From: Selenomonadales bacterium UBA7018
GTDB taxonomy: Bacteria > Bacillota > Negativicutes > Selenomonadales > Selenomonadaceae
Reading direction: 5' to 3'
Assembly (NCBI GenBank): GCA_002448305.1
Contig: DJWY01000031.1
Location: 1 to 8,517 of the forward strand
DNA length: 8,517 bases
Shown: piece by piece, positions 1 to 5,043 of the stretch
Layout: every line of letters starts with the position of its first letter
Position numbering within the stretch: position 1 is the stretch's first letter
Translations under genes and position numbers: made by a program
Notes under the pieces: generated by a model
What the model saw: only the letters and a program-made list of their open reading frames with translations
The model's database searches: none
Told to the model about the DNA's origin: nothing

Positions 1-707
1 GCCTCATCCGATACCAAGAACGCCACTGCATTGGCAACGTCTTCGGGAGTACCCATCCTCCCCGCAGGTATCTCTTGCAACATTAATTCTTTGACCTTCT
101 CGGAAAGCGCAGCTGTCATGTCGGTATTAATCAGTCCCGGCGCAACCGCATTGACCGTTACACCCCGCGACGCAAGCTCCTTAGCAGCCGACTTAGTAAA
201 GCCGATTATACCCGCCTTCGCCGCCGCGTAATTCGCTTGGCTGATATTGCCCATGAGTCCGACTACGCTAGACATGTTCACGATTCGTCCATAGCGTTGT
301 TTCATCATTAGTTTCGTAACGCCCTTTGTGCAGTTGAAAACGCCCTTTAAATTCGTGCTGATAACTTTGTCAAAATCGTCCTCGCTCATCTTGAGTAGAA
401 GATTATCGCGATTTATGCCGGCGTTGTTTATCAAAATGTCCAGCCTGCACCACTCGCCGACAACTTTTTTTATCAACTCCGTCACAACATCGAATTTGGA
501 AACGTCACCCTGCAAAAGAATTGCTTCGCCGCCTTGCACCTCAATCGCGCTTTTGACTTCTTCAGCTTTTGCGCTGTTGCTCGCGAAATTTAATGCAACC
601 TTCGCGCCGTCTTGAGCTAAGCGCATTGCTATCGCTCGACCTATGCCACGCGACGCACCCGTTACGAATGCAACTTTCCCCGATAATTTCTTCTCTGTCG
701 CACTCAT
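1..707 (-). CDS. fabG: 3-oxoacyl-[acyl-carrier-protein] reductase FabG (3' end cut by window)
   Basis: FabG performs the NADPH-dependent reduction of 3-oxoacyl-ACP to 3-hydroxyacyl-ACP in cytosolic type II fatty acid synthesis. The 235 visible residues show a full short-chain dehydrogenase fold: the TGASRGIG cofactor loop (residues 16-23), NNAG (94-97), and the catalytic set Asn119, Ser147, Tyr160 and Lys164 in the YAAAK context. The spacing between these residues matches E. coli FabG with a +9 offset, so the N-terminus is a few residues longer than in E. coli. The reading frame is open to base 3 and ends at ...VAFLVSDE, a point usually followed by about a dozen residues to the stop. The ATG start at 705-707 is preceded by GGGAGG and AAAGG at suitable spacing. 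It lies 71 bp downstream of fabD and probably has its own promoter as well as read-through. Other SDR enzymes look similar, but the fab context settles the assignment. Confidence 0.97.
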   Translation of the reverse strand, partial: MSATEKKLSGKVAFVTGASRGIGRAIAMRLAQDGAKVALNFASNSAKAEEVKSAIEVQGGEAILLQGDVSKFDVVTELIKKVVGEWCRLDILINNAGINRDNLLLKMSEDDFDKVISTNLKGVFNCTKGVTKLMMKQRYGRIVNMSSVVGLMGNISQANYAAAKAGIIGFTKSAAKELASRGVTVNAVAPGLINTDMTAALSEKVKELMLQEIPAGRMGTPEDVANAVAFLVSDE

Positions 708-733
708 TACAACCTTTCGCCTCCCGTTTGCAA

Positions 734-762
734 AATATAACACAAAGATTTTTTCTTGTCTA
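734..762 (-). promoter_or_regulatory. Probable internal promoter driving fabG
   Basis: On the minus strand TAGACA (757-762, five of six matches to the -35 consensus) is followed after exactly 17 bp by TATATT (734-739), with a TGT extended -10. Transcription would begin near 727, leaving a leader of about 20 nt that contains only the fabG ribosome site. This fits the 71-bp gap between fabD and fabG, which is longer than a tightly coupled operon needs. It is read from sequence only. Confidence 0.5.
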
Positions 763-778
763 CAACTTTTGCCCTATA

Positions 779-1711
779 TCAAACTTTCAAAGCCGTCAAA
801 GTTTTATTTAAGCTCTCTAAATCTTCAACGTTGAGACTGTGAATCTTTTTATCAATGCGCCGATTAAATCCGCAAAGCGTTTTGCCCGGTCCGCACTCAA
901 TGAAAGTTTCCGCACCAAAATTTCTCATAGACTCAACGCAATCTATCCACTTAACAGGATTATCCGCCTGCGCGACAAGATTATTTTTAATGTCCAAAGC
1001 TGAAGTCTCAAGCTCGCCCGTAAAATTTGCCGCAATCGGAAATGCCGCGTCGCAAAGTTCAACTTTGTCTAATTCGACCGCAAGTTTCTTAGCCGCCGGA
1101 GTCATTAACGTACTATGGAAAGGTGCGCTAACCGGCAAAATAACGGCTTTCTTCGCGCCTATCGCTTTCAATTTCTCAACAGCAATTTCTACGCCCGCTG
1201 CTTTGCCCGCTATGACCGTTTGACCTGGACAGTTGAAATTAACCGCTTGAACTTCCCCAGCTTCCGACGCTTCCGCACAGGCTTTTATAATCGTCGCGTC
1301 GTCAAGACCAAGTATCGCCGCCATTGAACCTTCGCCGACTGGAACCGCCTCCTGCATAAATTTTCCGCGCTTGTGAACCAAAACGACTGCGTCAGAAAAT
1401 TTCAATGTGCCCGCCGTCACTAATGCGGAATATTCGCCCAAACTATGTCCGCCCGCAATATCTGCAACTATCCCTTCTGACTTCAAAATTTCGCTGACAA
1501 TCACGCTCACAACCAAAATTGCCGGTTGAGTGTTCGCCGTCAACTTCAAATCGTCCTGCGAACCTTCAAAGCACATTTTCTTTATCGAATAGCCTAGCGC
1601 GTCGTCCGCTTCGTCGAAAAGTTTCTTCGCCGCGTCAAAGTTATCATAAAAATCTTTTCCCATGCCGACCGCTTGCGCACCTTGTCCAGGAAAAATAAAT
1701 GCCAGCTTCAT
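779..1711 (-). CDS. fabD: Malonyl-CoA:ACP transacylase FabD
   Basis: FabD transfers malonyl from CoA to the acyl carrier protein, giving the two-carbon donor for chain extension. The 310-residue protein has the usual family length. It begins with the PGQGAQ oxyanion loop (residues 8-13) and carries the GHSLGE nucleophile elbow with Ser90, Arg115 for the malonyl carboxylate, and His199 in APFHS. These three correspond to Ser92, Arg117 and His201 of E. coli FabD. A GQTVIAG segment (163-169) and the late ECGPGKTL motif are also present. The ATG start has AAAGGAG 8 nt upstream. The gene lies 79 bp after fabK and 71 bp before fabG. A strong stem-loop sits in the fabK–fabD gap and could modulate how much fabK transcript continues into fabD. 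No frameshift or missing catalytic residue is visible. Confidence 0.98.
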   Translation of the reverse strand: MKLAFIFPGQGAQAVGMGKDFYDNFDAAKKLFDEADDALGYSIKKMCFEGSQDDLKLTANTQPAILVVSVIVSEILKSEGIVADIAGGHSLGEYSALVTAGTLKFSDAVVLVHKRGKFMQEAVPVGEGSMAAILGLDDATIIKACAEASEAGEVQAVNFNCPGQTVIAGKAAGVEIAVEKLKAIGAKKAVILPVSAPFHSTLMTPAAKKLAVELDKVELCDAAFPIAANFTGELETSALDIKNNLVAQADNPVKWIDCVESMRNFGAETFIECGPGKTLCGFNRRIDKKIHSLNVEDLESLNKTLTALKV

Positions 1712-1737
1712 TCAATCCGCTCCTTTCCACAATCGAA

Positions 1738-1776
1738 AAGTGATTGACGATTAGAATTACCGACCGCCAATCACTT
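1738..1776 (-). other. Stem-loop in the fabK–fabD gap
   Basis: On the minus strand, AAGTGATTG (1768-1776) pairs with CAATCACTT (1738-1746). The stem continues inward through five more pairs, including two G·U, to a loop of about 11 nt, giving roughly 14 pairs. Only a short T run interrupted by C follows it, so it is not a classic terminator. It may be a weak attenuator, a processing or stability element, or the remnant of a small palindromic repeat. Confidence 0.5.
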
Positions 1777-1790
1777 CCTCCGAAAATTTT

Positions 1791-2738
1791 TCATTCATAT
1801 TTACTCTGAACTTTCGCGACAACAGGCGCAATGCCGTTTACTATGTCGTCGATAATTTCTTTGACGGTTTTAATGTCGTCGAGCATTCCAGAAATCTGCC
1901 CAATCATAACTGAACCATTTTCAACGTCACCGCCGTGAGTAGCTTTATGCAATGCACCCGCGCCAAGTGCTTCAAGTTCCTCAACCGACGCGCCGTTAGC
2001 TTCCATTTCAAGATAAGTCCGCGTAAGCTTATTAGCCAAAACTCTGACGGGATGACCGGTCGTTCTGCCCGTAACAACTGTCGACCTGTCCTTAGCCTTG
2101 AGCACGAGATTTTTGTAATTCGGGTGAGCAATGCATTCTTTGCTAAGAACAAAGCGCGTGCCCATTTGAATTGCACTGGCTCCCAATGAAAATGCCGCCA
2201 ACATGCCGCGTGAATCAGCAAAGCCGCCCGCCGCTATTACAGGAACATCAACCGCGTCGACAACTTGCGGCACTAACGCCATTGTAGTAATTTCGCCAAT
2301 ATGCCCGCCCGATTCGCAACCTTCAGCAATGACAGCGTCCACGCCGCCTTTGACAAGCCTTTTCGCAAGTGCAACGCTCGCCACAACCGGTATAACTTTC
2401 GAGCCAATCTCCTTAAGCGCAGGAACGTATTCGCCCGGATTTCCCGCGCCCGTCGTCACAACCGGAACTTTTTCTTCAACCATGAGCTGCATAACCTCTT
2501 TGACAAAAGGCGACATCAACATTACGTTCACGCCAAAAGGTTTGTCAGTCCACGCTTTGCACTTCTGAATTTCTTTATGCAAAATGTCCGGTGGCATATG
2601 TCCCGCGCCGATAAGTCCAAGCCCGCCCGCGTTCGATACCGCCGAGGCTAGCTCCGCTGTCCCTATCCACGCCATGCCGCCTTGAAATATCGGATACTTG
2701 ATTTTCAGCAACTTACAGATGACGTTATTTTCAAACAT
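1791..2738 (-). CDS. fabK: Enoyl-[acyl-carrier-protein] reductase II FabK (FMN-dependent)
   Basis: FabK is the flavin-dependent enoyl-ACP reductase that completes each fatty acid elongation round in many Bacillota. It is unrelated in fold to FabI, which explains triclosan resistance in organisms relying on it. The 315-residue TIM-barrel protein shows PIFQGGMAWIG at the N-terminus (16-26), GVNVM (69-73), TTGAGNPG (95-102), the EGCESGGHIGE stretch with His146 (equivalent in context to His144 of the pneumococcal enzyme), the FMN-phosphate loop AAGGFAD (169-175) and QMGTRF (191-196). The ATG start has GAGGAGGAG about 7 nt upstream. The same superfamily includes nitronate monooxygenases, a frequent mislabel; the position between plsX and fabD supports FabK. 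The gene follows plsX after 153 bp, and no fabI or fabH is present alongside. Confidence 0.95.
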   Translation of the reverse strand: MFENNVICKLLKIKYPIFQGGMAWIGTAELASAVSNAGGLGLIGAGHMPPDILHKEIQKCKAWTDKPFGVNVMLMSPFVKEVMQLMVEEKVPVVTTGAGNPGEYVPALKEIGSKVIPVVASVALAKRLVKGGVDAVIAEGCESGGHIGEITTMALVPQVVDAVDVPVIAAGGFADSRGMLAAFSLGASAIQMGTRFVLSKECIAHPNYKNLVLKAKDRSTVVTGRTTGHPVRVLANKLTRTYLEMEANGASVEELEALGAGALHKATHGGDVENGSVMIGQISGMLDDIKTVKEIIDDIVNGIAPVVAKVQSKYE

Positions 2739-2787
2739 CTATTTTCTCCTCCTCAACGGCTCGCTCGGCAGCCTGTCATTGCCCCTA

Positions 2788-2816
2788 AACTTATACGAAT
2801 ATGTTCCATTTGTCAA
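2788..2816 (-). promoter_or_regulatory. Possible promoter upstream of fabK
   Basis: A perfect TTGACA (2811-2816, minus strand) is followed by TAAGTT (2788-2793) after 17 bp, or TATAAG (2790-2795) after 15 bp. Neither -10 is ideal at its spacing. The site lies in the long plsX–fabK gap, about 50-70 bp before the fabK start, where a second promoter would make sense. I saw no clear FapR- or FabT-like operator beside it. Confidence 0.35.
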
Positions 2817-2850
2817 TATTGCGGCAAAGAAAGCTTCTTAGACCGCTATT

Positions 2851-2886
2851 AAATTCCAAATTAATTACGCATTGCGCATTTCTAAT
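2851..2886. repeat. Short 7-nt-periodic AT-rich repeat just 3' of plsX
   Basis: Successive heptamers ATTACGC (2864-2870), ATTGCGC (2871-2877) and ATTTCTA (2878-2884) follow an AAATTCCAAATT segment (2851-2862). It begins within a few bases of the plsX stop. The reverse complement of its left part, AATTTGGAATT, also occurs in the larger heptameric element at 4145-4221, so the two are probably members of one dispersed family. Confidence 0.5.
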
Positions 2887-2891
2887 TGCTT

Positions 2892-3881
2892 TTAAAGCGC
2901 GTCTTTTATTTTCTCCAAAATTTTGCTGTCAACATAACTTTTCGCAACGCCAATAGCTGAACAAATCGCTTTCGCGTCCGACGCTCCATGACTTATCACG
3001 CAATAACCATTCACGCCCAAAAGCGGTGCGCCGCCATTCTCCGAAACGTCAAGCCGCTTCGACATGTTCTTAAAAGTTTTCTGAATAAGTTCTTCGCCTA
3101 AAAGTTTCGCGCCGCCATTAGCCGTCAACTCTTCCGTCAAAAGCTCCATAATCGTCAGCGCAAGACCTTCGCCAAATTTCAAAACAATATTGCCGACAAA
3201 GCCGTCACAAATCACAACGTCGAACACGCCACGCGGTATGTCGCGCCCTTCAGCATTGCCCGCAAAATTTATCTTCGACAAGCCCTTAAGCAGTTGATAA
3301 GTTTCTTTGGCTTGCTCGTTGCCCTTAGTCTCTTCTTCGCCAATATTCAATAGCGCGACGGACGGATTTTTTATTTTAAGAACATGTTCAGCGTAAAGCG
3401 AACCCATTATCCCGCTTTGAATCAAATGTTCAGGACGACTATCAACACTCGCGCCGCTGTCTAATAAAAGCGTCGTGCCGCGCGGCGTTGGCATTGGCGT
3501 CGCTATTGCCGCCCGCCCTATTCCGTGAATTCTTTTAAGAATAAGTTGAGCCGCCGCGACTGATGCGCCCGTAGACCCCGCCGAAAGTACCGCGTCACAA
3601 AAGCCATCCTTAACTAACTTTGTCGCCACGACTATTGACGAATTCCTTTTAGTACGAACGGCGTCGGCAGGGTGTTCGCCCATGTTTATGACTTCGTACG
3701 CATGCTGTATAGTTATCGGGAAATTTTCCCTGCCGGATTCTTTGTCTAGTATCTCACGAATTATTCCCGCGTCGCCGACCAAAACTATCTCGCACGGATA
3801 TTTCTTAACAGCCTGAACCGCGCCTTTTATAATTTCCGCCGGAGCTTTGTCACCGCCCATTGCATCGACTGCTATTTTCAA
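2892..3881 (-). CDS. plsX: Phosphate acyltransferase PlsX
   Basis: PlsX converts acyl-ACP and phosphate to acyl-phosphate, the donor used by PlsY to start glycerolipid synthesis; it works at the membrane surface. The 329-residue protein is of normal length. It shows the N-terminal VDAMGGDKAP signature (5-14), the GEHPADAVRTKRNSS stretch (68-82), SAGSTGA (100-106), GEEETKGN (181-188), EGRDI (211-215), DGFVGN (226-231) and a C-terminal GAPLLGVNG. The start is TTG at 3879-3881, with GGGAG about 9 nt upstream. No nearby in-frame ATG fits, because the family motif begins at residue 5. It follows rpmF after 65 bp containing a hairpin with a T run, and it precedes fabK. PlsX next to fab genes is standard in Bacillota; fabH, commonly its next neighbour, is not there. 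Confidence 0.97.
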   Translation of the reverse strand: MKIAVDAMGGDKAPAEIIKGAVQAVKKYPCEIVLVGDAGIIREILDKESGRENFPITIQHAYEVINMGEHPADAVRTKRNSSIVVATKLVKDGFCDAVLSAGSTGASVAAAQLILKRIHGIGRAAIATPMPTPRGTTLLLDSGASVDSRPEHLIQSGIMGSLYAEHVLKIKNPSVALLNIGEEETKGNEQAKETYQLLKGLSKINFAGNAEGRDIPRGVFDVVICDGFVGNIVLKFGEGLALTIMELLTEELTANGGAKLLGEELIQKTFKNMSKRLDVSENGGAPLLGVNGYCVISHGASDAKAICSAIGVAKSYVDSKILEKIKDAL

Positions 3882-3898
3882 ATTGCCCCGCTCCCTAC

Positions 3899-3928
3899 AA
3901 AAAAAATAAGCAGGTTTTCAATGCCTGC
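3899..3928 (-). terminator. Weak intrinsic terminator or attenuator between rpmF and plsX
   Basis: On the minus strand, GCAGG (3924-3928) pairs with CCTGC (3910-3914) across a 9-nt loop, followed by TTA and eight T (3899-3906). The GC stem is only five pairs, extendable by two G·U and one A-T. It probably terminates partially, lowering plsX relative to the ribosomal protein gene upstream, since plsX starts only 18 bp further on. Confidence 0.5.
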
Positions 3929-3946
3929 CCAAAAAATTCCGTATCA

Positions 3947-4123
3947 TTAAGCCGTTTCAATGACTTCGCGCCCGTCATAGTAACCGCATTCCAGGCACAC
4001 ATGGTGTGGGAGTTTAGGTTCTTGGCATCTCGGACATTTTACGTAGTTCGGAGCTTCCAACTTCCAATTAGCACGCCGCCTGTCGCGTCTGCTCTTGCTT
4101 AATTTTCTTTTAGGTGCCGCCAA
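3947..4123 (-). CDS. rpmF: 50S ribosomal protein L32 (zinc-ribbon form, TTG start)
   Basis: This 58-residue protein of the large ribosomal subunit starts AAPKRKLSKSRRDRRRANW after the initiator, the basic N-terminal tail typical of L32. A C4 zinc ribbon follows, with Cys30-x2-Cys33 and Cys43-x2-Cys46 (KCPRC and VCLECG), ending in GYYDGREVIETA. The start is TTG at 4121-4123: it gives the conserved AAPKRK beginning, and a strong AAAGGAGG lies 9 nt upstream at 4133-4140. A GTG closer to that site is out of frame. All four cysteines are present, so this is the zinc-binding paralogue type rather than the Cys-less form made under zinc limitation in some bacteria. It lies between the DUF177 gene and plsX, a classic order. 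It is short and has a non-ATG start, so automatic callers can miss it. Confidence 0.97.
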   Translation of the reverse strand: MAAPKRKLSKSRRDRRRANWKLEAPNYVKCPRCQEPKLPHHVCLECGYYDGREVIETA

Positions 4124-4144
4124 CTCTGAACACCTCCTTTAATC

Positions 4145-4221
4145 AATTAGGAATTTGGAATTAGGAGTTAGGAATTGAGAAAGTTTTTTCATTCCTCATT
4201 CCACATTCCTAATTCATAATT
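4145..4221. repeat. Palindromic heptamer-repeat element between DUF177 gene and rpmF
   Basis: The left arm is built of five heptamers from 4145 to 4179 (AATTAGG, AATTTGG, AATTAGG, AGTTAGG, AATTGAG). The right arm from 4190 carries the inverted series (CATTCCT, CATTCCA, CATTCCT, AATTCAT). Bases 4145-4166 and 4193-4214 are inverted copies over 22 nt with two mismatches, around a loop of about 26 nt. The right arm overlaps the 3' end and stop codon of the DUF177 gene; the left arm ends a few bases before the rpmF ribosome site. It is not a classic terminator, having no GC stem followed by a T run. It resembles small dispersed intergenic palindromes, which is inference. Confidence 0.65.
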
Positions 4222-4667
4222 GTTTTCAACGCCGCAAGTCGCGGGTCGACAATAACCTTGTCGCAATCGCACTCGCCGTCGTTTAAATTTGCACCGCATA
4301 CAGGACATAAGCCCTTACAATCCGCCTTGCAAAGATTTTTCATCGGCTGACCGGCAAGCAATTCGTCTCGCAAAAGTTCAGTCACGTCAATTAAATCATC
4401 AACCGCTTCCGCTTTGTCAAATTCTTCCTCAAACTCGTGAACTTGATTTTTCGTTGCTTGAGTTAAACATCTGTCGCAAGTGAAAGCTTTCGTACAATCA
4501 ATGCGCCCGCGAATAACGAAACATTTTCCTGCATCTTCAACTTCGCCAGAAATCTTAACGTCACCGATAAAACCTTCTGTCGATAAATCTTCGCCGAATA
4601 ATTCTTCCGTCGTCGCGCTGAACTCGAAAGGAACTTTATTGCCCCTTGCCGTTTGCACTTTCGGCAT
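4209..4667 (-). CDS. DUF177 / YceD-family protein
   Basis: This 152-residue protein belongs to the DUF177 family (E. coli YceD, B. subtilis YlbN), whose members are nearly always encoded just before rpmF and have been linked to 23S rRNA accumulation. The supporting sequence is Cys58, Cys64 and Cys67 in DCTKAFTCDRC, an acidic middle (79-98), the hallmark LCKADCKGLCPVCGANLN (112-129), the CDC at 133-135 and the terminal DPRLAAL. The paired cysteines suggest metal binding. I chose the ATG at 4665-4667 because AAAGGTGG lies 9 nt upstream and the family normally begins close to VPFEFS. A TTG at 4722-4724 would add 19 atypical residues, though AGAGG precedes it. The last codons (…TIMN, stop TAG) lie inside the palindromic repeat. 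I see no convincing promoter of its own. Confidence 0.9.
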   Translation of the reverse strand: MPKVQTARGNKVPFEFSATTEELFGEDLSTEGFIGDVKISGEVEDAGKCFVIRGRIDCTKAFTCDRCLTQATKNQVHEFEEEFDKAEAVDDLIDVTELLRDELLAGQPMKNLCKADCKGLCPVCGANLNDGECDCDKVIVDPRLAALKTIMN

Positions 4668-4717
4668 TTTACAACACCACCTTTTTCCTGTCAAGGCAAC
4701 ATTTTCTATAAAAAATC

Positions 4718-4746
4718 TTGCCAAATTTTTCCTCTGCGTTTATAAT
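4718..4746 (+). promoter_or_regulatory. Promoter of the candidate antitoxin RNA
   Basis: TTGCCA (4718-4723) and a perfect TATAAT (4741-4746) are separated by exactly 17 bp on the plus strand, pointing away from the DUF177 gene toward the small toxin gene. No plus-strand protein gene follows, so the expected product is a non-coding RNA starting near 4752. The promoter lies inside the upstream region of the DUF177 gene. Confidence 0.7.
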
Positions 4747-4752
4747 GAATTT

Positions 4753-4850
4753 GTCTTGAAGACACGTCGATGGGCAGTCGGTTTGAGACGCCGGCTCCCT
4801 CAAGAATAGATTATTCTTACTGGTTGCCGCCGTTGTGCGGCTTATTCTGT
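4753..4850 (+). ncRNA. Candidate type I antitoxin RNA, antisense to the toxin message 3' region
   Basis: Ends are estimates. The RNA from the 4718-4746 promoter would fold into a stem-loop at 4772-4799 (GGG/CCC, AG/CT and CGG/CCG with one bulge and one G·U), a perfect 7-bp hairpin at 4802-4818 (AAGAATA/TATTCTT), and a GC hairpin at 4826-4841 (GCCGC/GCGGC) followed by TTATTCTGTGTTT, a plausible terminator. It stops about 15-20 bp before the toxin stop codon on the opposite strand, so it is complementary to the toxin 3' untranslated region. Two of its blocks, 4772-4782 and 4791-4801, are near-copies in the same sense of the toxin 5' leader. Convergent gene and antisense RNA is the known layout of Fst/TxpA-type type I systems. 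Function here is inferred. Confidence 0.6.
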
Positions 4851-4862
4851 GTTTATGTTAGT

Positions 4863-4943
4863 TTATTTGAAGAACACATCATAGATGGTAACTAGGAGCT
4901 GTGCTACGGATACAGCTAAGCTGATTTTCTCGAATTTGCTCAT
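4863..4943 (-). CDS. Small holin-like membrane toxin (candidate type I toxin)
   Basis: A 26-residue peptide begins MSKFEKISLAVSVAQLLVTI, continues through YDV and ends FFK. A short polar N-terminus leads into one hydrophobic helix from about residue 8 to 25 with a single terminal lysine. The pattern of aromatic-Glu-x-Ile-Ser-Leu followed by a short hydrophobic helix matches the putative holin-like toxins of Bacillota (relatives of TxpA and BsrG). Such peptides insert into the membrane and are silenced by antisense RNA. The start is the ATG at 4941-4943, preceded by a very strong AGGAGGTGG. Extending the frame upstream to 5060 would read through that ribosome site and the promoter. It has its own extended -10 promoter, a structured leader and a converging antisense transcript. 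The family assignment is by eye; a short single-helix peptide of another kind cannot be excluded. Confidence 0.75.
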   Translation of the reverse strand: MSKFEKISLAVSVAQLLVTIYDVFFK

Positions 4944-4949
4944 GCTACC

Positions 4950-4987
4950 ACCTCCTCTCGAAAGAGGAAGCCGGCAACCAACTGCCC
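4950..4987 (-). promoter_or_regulatory. Structured leader of the toxin message
   Basis: The leader contains GGGCAGTTGGT (4977-4987) and CCGGCTTCCTC (4964-4974), then a hairpin CCTCT-TTCG-AGAGG whose right arm overlaps the start of the AGGAGGTGG ribosome site. The first two blocks are complementary, with one G·U each, to ACCGACTGCCC (4772-4782) and GAGGGAGCCGG (4791-4801) in the same message's 3' region. The CCTC segment could therefore switch between the local hairpin and the long-range pairing. This predicts structural control of toxin translation; it is read from complementarity only. Confidence 0.55.
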
Positions 4988-4992
4988 ACGCA

Positions 4993-5020
4993 ATTATAAC
5001 ACAAAAAAATTCTCCCGCAA
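4993..5020 (-). promoter_or_regulatory. Toxin promoter
   Basis: On the minus strand TTGCGG (5015-5020) is followed after 16 bp by a perfect TATAAT (4993-4998) with a TGT extended -10. Transcription would start near 4986, at or just before the GGGCAG block. The -35 lies within the stem of the terminator for the upstream operon, so the two signals are physically merged. Confidence 0.7.
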
Positions 5021-5043
5021 TCTTTCTACGGGAGAGTTTTTTT
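5001..5043. terminator. Bidirectional intrinsic terminator
   Basis: TCTCCCG (5011-5017) pairs with CGGGAGA (5029-5035) across an 11-nt loop. Plus-strand transcripts then meet GTTTTTTT (5036-5043). Minus-strand transcripts from the asd/FliB-like operon meet A followed by seven T (5003-5009). It ends that operon, whose stop codon overlaps the T tract, and would also stop any plus-strand read-through from the antitoxin RNA. Confidence 0.9.

Noticed and set aside
2739..2891. FapR- or FabT-type operator in the plsX–fabK gap
   Set aside because: I looked for the corresponding palindromes and found no convincing match; only a possible promoter remains.
4145..4221. CRISPR array
   Set aside because: The repeat unit is 7 nt, degenerate, without spacers, and arranged as inverted arms.
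4668..4724. N-terminal extension of the DUF177 protein from a TTG
   Set aside because: An AGAGG precedes it, but the family normally starts near VPFEFS and the ATG at 4667 has its own ribosome site. Kept only as an alternative.
4753..4850. tRNA or tmRNA-like gene in the structured plus-strand stretch
   Set aside because: No acceptor stem, anticodon arm or TψC-type loop can be assembled; the hairpins fit a small antisense RNA with a terminator.
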